Shown: in pieces, positions 1 through 6,767 of the stretch | Layout: each line of letters begins with the position of its first letter | How positions within the stretch are numbered: the stretch's first letter is position 1 | Assembly: GCA_029250305.1 (NCBI GenBank) | Contig: JAQXFM010000192.1 | Location: forward strand, 1 to 8,086 | Origin: Candidatus Poseidoniaceae archaeon | Lineage (GTDB): Archaea > Thermoplasmatota > Poseidoniia > Poseidoniales > Poseidoniaceae | Direction: 5' to 3' | DNA length: 8,086 nt | Position numbers and translations under genes: made by a program | Notes under the pieces: model-generated | What the model saw: the letters and a program-made list of their open reading frames with translations, nothing else | What the model was told of the DNA's origin: nothing | Database searches by the model: none

Positions 1-2244
1 GTATCCATTCTCATCGGTCCACTGTTGGAGAACCGTTGGTTCTTGTGCAACTTGTTGGGCCACAGGTTGAGCAGCAACAGGTGTGGCAATGGTTGCAGGC
101 TGTGCTGCAGGCATGACCACTCCAGGGGATGCCGTGAGGGTTTGTTCGAAGGATTTTGTTGGCTCTTCATCTTGGCCACTGCGACGTAAGAACATCACTG
201 CTCCACCGCCGAGTACGCCAATCACAAGCAGAGCAATGATGATCATGTTTCGAGTTGATTCTGCATCGGCTTCTGCGGCTGCTTGAGCAACATCGCCAAC
301 ACCATCGCCATCGGAATCCATTGTCTCAGCGGCGTCTTCAGGGAATGCATCTGCGTTGTCACCAACACCATCAGCATCAGAGTCCATGGTTTCAGTCGCA
401 TCTGTGGGCGCCCAGTCAGCGTTGTCGCCAACACCATCGTTGTCGGTGTCCAGCGTTTCAGTGGCATCATTGGGGAACGCATCTGCGTTGTTACCGACGC
501 CATCTTGATCGCTGTCAATCGTTTCAGTTGCATCTTCAGGGAAGGCGTCTGCGTTGTCACCAACGCCATCGTTGTCGGTGTCAGCAGTTTCGGTTGCATC
601 AAGTGGGAATGCATCGACACCGTCCTCATCGCCATCGCCATCTGTGTCGGCAACGATCGGGTTTGTTCCTGCCGTTGCTTCATCAACATCGATCAACCCA
701 TCGTTGTCGTCATCGGTGTCAGCATTGTCGCCTGTGCCATCGCCATCGGTGTCGATGGTTTCACTTGAGTCGAATGGGAATGCATCATCAGCGTCGAGTG
801 CACCGTCGTTGTCGTCATCGGTGTCAGCATTGTCGCCTGTGCCGTCATCATCAGCATCGCTGGATTCTGTGGCATCGAGAGGGAAGTTATCTGCTGCATC
901 AAGCACACCGTCGTCGTCGTCGTCGGTATCAGCGTTGTTTCCAATGCCATCAGCGTCGGTGTCCACAGATTCACTTGAATCAAGCGGGAATGCATCATTG
1001 ACGTCCAATGCACCATCGTTGTCATCGTCTTGGTCGGCGTTATCACCGGTGCCATCACCGTCAGCATCGCTGTCTTCTGAAGCGTCAAGTGGGAACAGAT
1101 CGGTCGTATCTGGTGTGCCATCTCCGTCATCGTCTTGGTCAGCGTTGTCGCCGGTTCCATCGTTGTCGGTGTCGGTGTCTTCGTTGGCATCAAGTGGGAA
1201 TGCGTCGTCAACATCCAGCACACCATCTGCATCGTCATCGGTGTCGGCATTGTTTCCAGTACCATCCTTGTCGGTGTCGGTGTCTTCGCTGGCATCAAGT
1301 GGGAATTCATCTTCTGAATCATCTGTACCATCGTTGTCGTCATCGGTGTCAGCGTTGTCACCAGTTCCGTCAAGATCAGCATCAGCATGCTCGTTGGGAT
1401 CGTTTGGGAAAGCATCGACTTGGTCGCCGTACCCATCGTTATCCGAGTCGTAATCGATGATCTCGATGCTGTTTGATGCGGAAACGGTGGAACCGAGATC
1501 CGTGCCATCATTGGGCGTTACGGTGAAGGTCCAAACTTCACCAATGGAGGTCTGCATATCATCGATCATCGGGTTGTCGTTGTAAGCAGAAGCAAGGCTT
1601 CCATCCTTTGTCCATCGAATTTGACTGTTGGTTTCCGAATCGCCATCATTGTCGTTGAAATCGTAGGTTGCAATCAGCACTTCATCGTGGTAGGCCTGGG
1701 TGGTAGAAGGGGAACCTTGAGGGGTGCTCACATAGACATTTGTGGCCACTGGAGGTGTGTTCTGAACCACAATTTCGGTAATAGAAACACTGTCAGTGTC
1801 CCAAGCATCGCCAGAATTCTGATTGTTTCCATTTCCTTGTAAAACAGCGATGTTGACGCTGACGGTTCCGCTGCCTGCGCTCGGTGCTTGCCAGTCGAAG
1901 GTCCATCCAAGTTGCCCTGAGCTGGTGTGTGTTGCACTGGTACCGCCCGAGATTTGAACGCCGCTACCAGCGTTTTGAATGGTGCCTTTGTTGACCACAA
2001 CGTTGAACCCACCAACAAAGGCTTGAGTTCCACCGGTATGGCCGATATTGATGCTGTACACTTGGCCTGCAGTGTAAGAGGTTGGGAAGTCATTCGTAGC
2101 AGTGATACCACCGGCGTTGTAGTGGCATGTGCAACCAGCAGAGGCTTGGTTGTGCTTTCCAGAGGAGCTTCCTTGAATCGCAGGTGCAGCAGCGAGCAAC
2201 ACCATCAATACGCCAATCGCAAGTGCCTTTGTGAGGGTCTTCAT
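1..2244 (-). CDS. Secreted, membrane-anchored choice-of-anchor V / thrombospondin type-3 repeat protein (C-terminus beyond window)
   Basis: The frame is open from ATG at 2244 to the left edge, giving 748 residues with no stop. Seen in order: a signal peptide (about 1-25, charged start then a Leu/Ala core); a beta-rich domain (about 29-165) beginning with G-C-T-C-H at 37-41 and containing GGFN, THTSSG, W-x-F-x-W-x-AP and a GN...SGD segment, which matches the choice-of-anchor V / Reeler-like pattern I know from bacterial and archaeal surface proteins; an Ig/cadherin-like domain (about 166-263); an extremely Asp-rich type-3 repeat stalk (about 265-653) with AFP-x-DA-x-E motifs; one membrane helix (about 667-686) followed by two Arg; then a Pro/Ala/Gln linker and WTDENGY at the edge. 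The only cysteines are C38 and C40. I infer an extracellular, Ca2+-binding surface protein with a cytoplasmic tail. The upstream neighbour on the same strand is another type-3 repeat protein, 70 bp away. The ligand or substrate is unknown. Confidence 0.88.
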   Translation of the reverse strand, partial: MKTLTKALAIGVLMVLLAAAPAIQGSSSGKHNQASAGCTCHYNAGGITATNDFPTSYTAGQVYSINIGHTGGTQAFVGGFNVVVNKGTIQNAGSGVQISGGTSATHTSSGQLGWTFDWQAPSAGSGTVSVNIAVLQGNGNNQNSGDAWDTDSVSITEIVVQNTPPVATNVYVSTPQGSPSTTQAYHDEVLIATYDFNDNDGDSETNSQIRWTKDGSLASAYNDNPMIDDMQTSIGEVWTFTVTPNDGTDLGSTVSASNSIEIIDYDSDNDGYGDQVDAFPNDPNEHADADLDGTGDNADTDDDNDGTDDSEDEFPLDASEDTDTDKDGTGNNADTDDDADGVLDVDDAFPLDANEDTDTDNDGTGDNADQDDDGDGTPDTTDLFPLDASEDSDADGDGTGDNADQDDDNDGALDVNDAFPLDSSESVDTDADGIGNNADTDDDDDGVLDAADNFPLDATESSDADDDGTGDNADTDDDNDGALDADDAFPFDSSETIDTDGDGTGDNADTDDDNDGLIDVDEATAGTNPIVADTDGDGDEDGVDAFPLDATETADTDNDGVGDNADAFPEDATETIDSDQDGVGNNADAFPNDATETLDTDNDGVGDNADWAPTDATETMDSDADGVGDNADAFPEDAAETMDSDGDGVGDVAQAAAEADAESTRNMIIIALLVIGVLGGGAVMFLRRSGQDEEPTKSFEQTLTASPGVVMPAAQPATIATPVAAQPVAQQVAQEPTVLQQWTDENGY
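286..615 (-). repeat. Five tandem 22-residue (66-bp) type-3 repeats
   Basis: Five consecutive 22-residue units read D-A-F-P-x-DA-x-ET-x-D-S/T-D-x-DGVG-D/N-NA. They lack the extra acidic 13-residue D-D-D segment of the 105-bp units, so each is a shortened version of the same motif. The fourth unit has W-A-P instead of A-F-P. A degenerate linker (about 616-699) carrying T-A-G-T-N-P separates the two arrays. The last unit ends about 13 residues before the membrane helix. Confidence 0.83.
700..1329 (-). repeat. Six tandem 35-residue (105-bp) type-3 repeats
   Basis: Six consecutive units of exactly 35 residues, with no indels, encode the pattern G-x-x-D-x-x-D-x-FP-x-D-x-S/T-E, then D-x-D-x-D-G-x-G-x-NAD and a D-D-D-x-D tail. 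A partial unit precedes them (about 1330-1420). The aspartates are spaced like the Ca2+-coordinating DxDxDG motifs of thrombospondin type-3 repeats. The constant unit length suggests growth by unequal recombination. Codon use differs between units, so the array is not a very recent copy. Confidence 0.85.
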
Positions 2245-2265
2245 AAGCCAAAGGCGTCTCATTCG

Positions 2266-2273
2266 ATATTTAA
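2266..2273 (-). promoter_or_regulatory. TATA-like box for the choice-of-anchor V gene
   Basis: TTAAATAT on the minus strand is centred about 26 nt upstream of the ATG at 2244, where an archaeal TATA box would sit if transcription began at the start codon. There is no Shine-Dalgarno-like purine run just before the ATG, which fits a leaderless transcript. This suggests the gene can be transcribed separately from its upstream neighbour. It was identified by eye and no mapped start site is known. Confidence 0.5.
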
Positions 2274-2314
2274 CAAGTCGCTCAATCAGTCAGATTATGC
2301 TCGTAGCAGCGTCA

Positions 2315-5017
2315 TCATTCCGCTTCATGCTGGTGAGTCGTGTTCGTTGCGTCGTCAAGTCCAACAGGGCGCTTTGGCGGCAATTCCTTCGTTTGCGCCT
2401 TCTTTTGATTTCCACTGAGCGTTACAGCGCCAGCCGCAACCAACAAAGCGCCGGCAAGGATGAACAGCCACATTGTCATGTCTGTATCATCAGAGGATGA
2501 ACTCTCATCGTTTGATTGATTGATGATGGCACAGCCAAGTGCATCCACCACTCGGCCCGGGAGGCTGTTGAGGCACATGTCATCGGCGTTTGACACGCCG
2601 TCGAGATCATCGTCCAATTGAGACATGCTGCAACCTTGGACGCCAACTTGGGCGAAGGTTGGAGTTTGGGGGCAGGCATCAACGTCGTCCTTGACGCCGT
2701 CGTTGTCGTCATCATCGTCTTCTGCGCCGTCAATGCAGCCATCAGCATCTGCATCTTGGCCGGGGAGTGCGACGCCAATCAATCCAAGTGGGCATGCGTC
2801 AACAGGATCTTGGAACCCATCGTTGTCATCATCAATGTCTTCACCAGCATCTTTGCAGCCGTCTTGGTCGTGGTCAAATTGTGAATTCATTCCTCCAACA
2901 TTCCAATTGATTGCTCCGGTGGGGCATGCATCGACAGCGTCGTTGTACCCATCGTTGTCATCATCATCGTCGTTGGTTGCATCTTGACAACCATCTTGGT
3001 CGTAATCGTTTGAATTCGTCGAGGTCCATTGTTCTCCATCCCTCGGGCACTTGTCCTCAGGTTGGGCGACGCCATCGCCATCTTCGTCGACATCGCATGC
3101 ATCGCCAAGTCCGTCATCATCAAGGTCGGATTGGGTCGGGTTCGCCACTGATGGACAGTTGTCCATTTGGTCAATGAAACCGTCTTCATCAGTGTCGTAA
3201 TCAGCGCATCCATCGCCTTCGTTATCCTCTTCCGGTGTGGAGATCCAGCCGACAGGACCCAACGGGCACAAATCAGCGAAATCAAACACAGTGTCCTCAT
3301 CATCGTCGAAATCCTCTCCGCTGTCTTGGCAGCCATCGCTGTCGTGGTCGGTGGAGGCATCCGATGCCCAATTCATCTCACCAGTTCTGCAATCGTCCAA
3401 CGCATCAACAACGCCGTCGTTGTCATCATCGTCATCACAATCGTCACCGAACAAATCCCCATCATGGTTTCCTTGGGCCGTGTTTGTCACTCGCGGGCAG
3501 TTATCCTCTCCATCGAGGATGCCGTCAGAATCTCGGTCGGTTTGGTAAAGCCAAACGCCAACATCGTAGCCACCGTAACTGGTCGCGCTGTGGACTCCAA
3601 TGTTCGCTGTGCTGCTGAGCATGAATGTAAGCAAGGGAGAACCATCGAGGGCAAACGTAAGGTCAGTAGGTTCGTCGTTCCCATCTCCTCCAGCAGAAAC
3701 TGCCCATGCCCATGTACCGTTTTGGAGGTAGGATGCTAGGAAAATGTCGTTGTGGGTCCCATCGTCGACGCCATCGAGGTCATCGAGCTGATCGATGCCG
3801 ATCATGAGGCCAGCAGATGTTGTTCCAGTGATGACAATGTCCCCAATTGCGTTCGTTACGACGCCTGTGGCACGGTCGACCCCAGCACCTCCTGCTGTGG
3901 CGATCCCAGACCACGCACCAGATGACGAAACGGTGCCCAGGATTAGGTCGGTGCTGTTTGAGGTTTCGGTGGCGAATCCCCCAAAGGTGGCGTTGCCAAT
4001 GAATTCACCGACCACGCTGAGGCCTTGAGTTGGTGACCCGGAGCAATCCCATGCCCGGTCTTCATTGACGCTCCCTCCGGAGATAGCCCATGCCCATTCG
4101 CTGGCTTGATAGGAGGCAACCATGAGGTCGGTTTGGCCATTAGAAATGAGCAGTGTTTCACCTGCTAATACTTCACCGTTGAAGGTAGCGGCGACATATG
4201 CTTGACCTGCCCCATCAAGGCACAAGCCACCAACCGGCTCGATGCCATCTTGAGTTTCGAGCACAACATGGGTCAGAGGATTGCCTCCTTCGTCAAAGAC
4301 TCCAATCATCATGGTCGTTTGTGTTCCTGCGGGGAGAATTTCTCCGTTGAAGTCCATTGTGTCTCTGTAGAGCACGCCCACGTGGATTTCATCGGTCGGT
4401 GTGACCATCATGTCGAACACGAAATTATCGTATTCGTTGCCAATTTGAGTGGCCCATGCCCATGTTCCGTCGCCATTTAGGCGGGCGAGGAACACGTTCC
4501 CGTCATCGTCTTCGTCGTTTTTCGTAAGGGAATTGACGCCATCGAGTGCTAATTCACATTGGAAACCAACGCTGTTCAGGCAGTAGGTCCCCGCAAGGAT
4601 TGCATCACCGTTCGAGAGCAATGCGACCGCTTCGATTGAGTCGAGGCTGGGACTGCCGAAAGCAATGCTTGCGTTCCAAGTCCCATTTGAGTTCACCCAT
4701 CCGAGGAAAGCATCGCGGTCGGTTGAGCCCCCTATGGCACCGTACCCATCGATTTGGTCTCGGAATTGAATATCGCCTTCATAGCTGCCTGCGACGAGGA
4801 AGGTGCCATTTGCATAGATGGTTGACTGTGAAATGAAATCATCACGCGCACCGCCAGCGCTCGTGACCCAGCCGAAGGCAAGGTCGGTGGTTTCGTTGTC
4901 CTCTACAACGTGGTTGGCGCTGTTCGTTGCCTCGAAGGTCGCAGCATTGAGGGGGATTGATGCCATCGAGGCACACACCAAAAGAACTGAAATCAGCACC
5001 ACAGGTGTCCATCGCAT
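2315..5017 (-). CDS. Large secreted, C-terminally anchored protein: beta-propeller-like repeats plus Cys-containing thrombospondin type-3 stalk
   Basis: 900 residues from ATG at 5017. A signal peptide covers about 1-25 (hydrophobic core VVLISVLLVCASMA, likely cut after A25). Residues about 47-490 contain several copies of a W-x-WA-x-x-x-GG pattern alternating with strands that end in LAG, VGE or ITGT, plus NGTWAWA-type turns. This resembles the SBBP-like beta-propeller repeats of archaeal and bacterial surface proteins. Residues about 491-830 are type-3 repeats rich in D-x-D-x-DG, with cysteines at regular spacing (for example 507/527, 543/563, 621/641, 657/677, 743/761), as expected for disulfide-bonded repeats. 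A membrane helix at about 849-867 is followed by GNQKK and a short hydrophilic tail to residue 900. I infer a cell-surface protein with a propeller head on a Ca2+-stabilised stalk. No catalytic residues were recognised. Its ATG faces the divergent plus-strand gene across about 84 bp. Confidence 0.9.
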   Translation of the reverse strand: MRWTPVVLISVLLVCASMASIPLNAATFEATNSANHVVEDNETTDLAFGWVTSAGGARDDFISQSTIYANGTFLVAGSYEGDIQFRDQIDGYGAIGGSTDRDAFLGWVNSNGTWNASIAFGSPSLDSIEAVALLSNGDAILAGTYCLNSVGFQCELALDGVNSLTKNDEDDDGNVFLARLNGDGTWAWATQIGNEYDNFVFDMMVTPTDEIHVGVLYRDTMDFNGEILPAGTQTTMMIGVFDEGGNPLTHVVLETQDGIEPVGGLCLDGAGQAYVAATFNGEVLAGETLLISNGQTDLMVASYQASEWAWAISGGSVNEDRAWDCSGSPTQGLSVVGEFIGNATFGGFATETSNSTDLILGTVSSSGAWSGIATAGGAGVDRATGVVTNAIGDIVITGTTSAGLMIGIDQLDDLDGVDDGTHNDIFLASYLQNGTWAWAVSAGGDGNDEPTDLTFALDGSPLLTFMLSSTANIGVHSATSYGGYDVGVWLYQTDRDSDGILDGEDNCPRVTNTAQGNHDGDLFGDDCDDDDDNDGVVDALDDCRTGEMNWASDASTDHDSDGCQDSGEDFDDDEDTVFDFADLCPLGPVGWISTPEEDNEGDGCADYDTDEDGFIDQMDNCPSVANPTQSDLDDDGLGDACDVDEDGDGVAQPEDKCPRDGEQWTSTNSNDYDQDGCQDATNDDDDDNDGYNDAVDACPTGAINWNVGGMNSQFDHDQDGCKDAGEDIDDDNDGFQDPVDACPLGLIGVALPGQDADADGCIDGAEDDDDDNDGVKDDVDACPQTPTFAQVGVQGCSMSQLDDDLDGVSNADDMCLNSLPGRVVDALGCAIINQSNDESSSSDDTDMTMWLFILAGALLVAAGAVTLSGNQKKAQTKELPPKRPVGLDDATNTTHQHEAE
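2528..3547 (-). repeat. Degenerate Cys-containing type-3 repeat block
   Basis: This is the coding stretch for residues 491-830 of the 900-residue surface protein. Units of variable length contain D-x-D-x-DG-x-x-D-x-x-D-x-CP followed later by D-x-DGC. Unlike the arrays in the downstream gene, unit length varies and almost every unit carries cysteines, so the two stalks are not recent copies of one another. The opposite strand shows long open frames only because of this biased composition. Confidence 0.75.
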
Positions 5018-5039
5018 GGTGATGGGAACGACTTATTGC

Positions 5040-5047
5040 ATTTGAAA
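5040..5047 (-). promoter_or_regulatory. Possible weak TATA-like element for the propeller/type-3 gene
   Basis: On the minus strand, TTTCAAAT lies about 27 nt upstream of the ATG at 5017, at the distance expected for a leaderless archaeal promoter. Its match to a TATA box is poor. It lies in the short divergent region (5018-5101) that must also hold the promoter of the plus-strand gene at 5102, for which I see no convincing box. Confidence 0.25.
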
Positions 5048-5101
5048 CCCCGCTTCTTTCGTACCCCACATGTTGAAAGAGAAACCGTGCCACGAAGATT
5101 C

Positions 5102-5626
5102 ATGTGGGCGCCACAAGGTGTATGGCGACAATCACTCGAGCCTCTGGAAAGCCACCAACTCATGACCAACTTGCTGAATTTGAACTGTTGGCCAAGTTGG
5201 CATTCTTCTGCAGGGCGCATTCTTTCGCAACAAAACGGTGATCTGGTTGAAGGTCAACAATTCGATCTTCATCGAGTTGAACGTCAACGCTTGATTGAAG
5301 AAATGTGGGTCGTGCACTCCATTCGTCAGAGTGAAGCCCCTCGTTTTCTGGAGGTTGAATTCAATTGGTCTGGTCAACAACGGGAGGGGCGCCCGCTTGG
5401 TACTGCAATCGCCAATCTCCGCCTTGCTGTGACCGTATGGGGTGAGGATGATGCAGGTGTTGAAATCGCTGCGTGGTGGAACGTGCGCTGGTGGGCTCGG
5501 TTCATGCGCGGGCGTGTCAACCGCCTGCCTCGCGCCCTTGCGAAACAGTGGCTAAACGATGCAGCCATCCACGGGATTCATCTCATTCCGGAATCCCTCC
5601 AAGCCGGTTTTGACGAATCGGAATGA
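5102..5626 (+). CDS. Conserved-looking hypothetical protein, Trp-rich, 174 residues
   Basis: I do not recognise this protein. The ATG at 5102 is chosen because the frame farther upstream (TTG at 5036) would run into the probable promoter of the divergent gene; a later ATG at 5162 is also possible. The product has 12 tryptophans in 174 residues, including two WW pairs in the segment from 125 to 131. It has no signal peptide and no clear membrane helix. Alternating hydrophobic stretches (81-91 and 103-132) suggest beta strands followed by a basic helix (about 134-153, with RGRVNRLPRALAKQW) and a short acidic end, DESE. Its stop is 39 nt before the ATG of the nuclease gene, with both genes in the same frame, so a shared transcript is likely. 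Function is unknown; a small cytosolic beta-barrel or ligand-binding fold is only a guess. Confidence 0.72.
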   Translation: MWAPQGVWRQSLEPLESHQLMTNLLNLNCWPSWHSSAGRILSQQNGDLVEGQQFDLHRVERQRLIEEMWVVHSIRQSEAPRFLEVEFNWSGQQREGRPLGTAIANLRLAVTVWGEDDAGVEIAAWWNVRWWARFMRGRVNRLPRALAKQWLNDAAIHGIHLIPESLQAGFDESE

Positions 5627-5640
5627 AAGCGAGTGTTCAA

Positions 5641-5654
5641 GGAGCCTCGGCTCC
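5641..5654 (+). other. Compact inverted repeat between the hypothetical gene and the nuclease gene
   Basis: GGAGCC-TC-GGCTCC is a perfect 6-bp inverted repeat with a 2-nt spacer, beginning 15 nt after the TGA at 5624-5626 and ending 11 nt before the ATG at 5666. A 2-nt loop is tight, so one base pair may open in RNA. It could be a pause, processing or translational control element, or chance. No T-rich tract follows, so it does not look like a terminator. Confidence 0.4.
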
Positions 5655-5665
5655 GACCTGTTTCA

Positions 5666-6766
5666 ATGAGCGACGAAAACGGGGGAGAGAAACGTCCCAA
5701 TTCCTCAAACACGAGGGGCGGTCGCCGCGGGCGTTCACGCAACAACAATCGTTCACCTCGAGGCGGTCAAAACCGCAAGCCAAAGCGCTACGGCAGTACT
5801 TCAAAAGCGGTGCTCATGGAGCGGAACGCTCAGCAAATCACGGCTATGGAAAACAAAGCCAACCAACGCTTCGAACGAAAGGAACCACCCATGGGTTTCC
5901 CAGATGACCTCAGCGATCCGAACACGCACCACTTCAAATGGACAACCTTGCCAGTGCCGTTGAAAGACGAAGAAGCTCTTGCAAAATTGGTTCTTCGTAA
6001 AGGAGAATTCGGATGGCTTGACGATGAACGGGTCGATGAACTTGCTAAAATCGTCGCACCGCACAACATGAACCTCGATCAAGCCCTCTCGCTTCGGTCT
6101 GCCCTCATGCAACAGAAGACCGTCTACGGGCACGGTCGCTTGCGATCAAGGGCGAAAGAAATGCTTCGTTTGTACAAAGAAGGCGTGAGCGTTGTCGACC
6201 TTTCGCAACGCTTCGACGGACCTCCAATGAACGTCTTCCGCCTCATCCTCGCAGAGATGCGTTGGTCGAAAACCAAAATCAAGGAAAGCCTTCGCGAGCC
6301 CAGCCGGTTGAGCAAGCGTGAACAAAAGGAGTTTGAAGCCGCTGAAGCTGCAGACCGTGTCTCAAACGTCGATCAAGGGGAATCCCAAGAAAAAGCGGAT
6401 CTCTTCGAAGACATTCTCGCTGATTGGTTCGAGGAACAAGGCGTGCGGTTGCGACGCCAACCAGAAATGGTCAAGGAGCAAAAGAAAGAACTCGGTCGAC
6501 CGGTGCGCACGCCTGATATTCTCTTTCTCGATCACGTCTACATCAACGACCGGCCAGTTGCTTGGATTGACGCCAAGCACTTCTATGGTGCTGATGTGGA
6601 GTTCCAACGTAAGAAAATGGCCAAGCAGATGGACCGTTACATCGAGGAATGGGGCAGTGGAGCGGTCGTGTACCGCCACGGCTTCAGCGCAAACTTGTTC
6701 ATGCCAGGTTGCACCCTCCTGGACGCCAGTGTGCTCGACCTTTCGGCTTTTGATGCCAATGATTGA
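5666..6766 (+). CDS. TPD-family PD-(D/E)XK nuclease with helix-turn-helix (CDIN1/C15orf41-like)
   Basis: 366 residues from ATG at 5666; a GTG at 5633 in the same frame would add 11 residues. Residues about 1-45 are disordered-looking and rich in Arg, Gly, Asn and Lys (RGGRRGRSR at 17-25), probably contacting nucleic acid. A helix-turn-helix-like segment lies at about 163-195 (AKEMLRLYKEGVSVVDLSQR onward). The C-terminal domain (about 245-350) carries the PD-(D/E)XK set: Glu at about 248 in the first helix, T-P-D at 282-284, D-A-K at 302-304 after V-A-W-I, a following helix with Q321, then GSGAVVYRHG. The TPD motif, W-I-D/E-x-K and the G-x-G-x-V-x-Y ending match the TPD family typified by human CDIN1 (C15orf41), whose fold resembles archaeal Holliday junction resolvases. 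In the human protein, as I recall it, the third motif is ESK; here it is DAK, which keeps an acid and a lysine. It probably cuts DNA in the cytoplasm; the substrate is unknown. It likely shares a transcript with the upstream gene. Confidence 0.85.
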   Translation: MSDENGGEKRPNSSNTRGGRRGRSRNNNRSPRGGQNRKPKRYGSTSKAVLMERNAQQITAMENKANQRFERKEPPMGFPDDLSDPNTHHFKWTTLPVPLKDEEALAKLVLRKGEFGWLDDERVDELAKIVAPHNMNLDQALSLRSALMQQKTVYGHGRLRSRAKEMLRLYKEGVSVVDLSQRFDGPPMNVFRLILAEMRWSKTKIKESLREPSRLSKREQKEFEAAEAADRVSNVDQGESQEKADLFEDILADWFEEQGVRLRRQPEMVKEQKKELGRPVRTPDILFLDHVYINDRPVAWIDAKHFYGADVEFQRKKMAKQMDRYIEEWGSGAVVYRHGFSANLFMPGCTLLDASVLDLSAFDAND

Positions 6767-6767
6767 T

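Noticed and set aside
255..1001. Plus-strand His/Arg-rich open frame (248 residues)
   Set aside because: Composition is an artefact of the complementary repeat codons; there is no start signal or domain pattern.
286..1420. CRISPR-like or satellite repeats
   Set aside because: The periodic units are protein-coding, in frame, diverged at the third codon position and have no unique spacers.
554..1453. Long plus-strand open frame (299 residues, Ser/Pro/Val-rich)
   Set aside because: It is the antisense shadow of the Asp-rich repeat array; its repeats mirror the GAC/GAT codons on the minus strand, and the minus frame continues from a signal peptide to a membrane anchor.
693..1511. Minus-strand open frame rich in Met and Thr (272 residues)
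   Set aside because: It is an out-of-frame reading of the same repeats inside the choice-of-anchor V protein.
3167..3739. Plus-strand open frame opposite the Cys-containing repeats
   Set aside because: It lies wholly antisense to the 900-residue surface protein, whose signal peptide, repeats and anchor are continuous.
5623..5907. ATG overlapping the stop of the hypothetical gene (ATGA), 94-residue frame
   Set aside because: The overlap looks like translational coupling, but the frame differs from the nuclease frame and ends inside it with no recognisable content.
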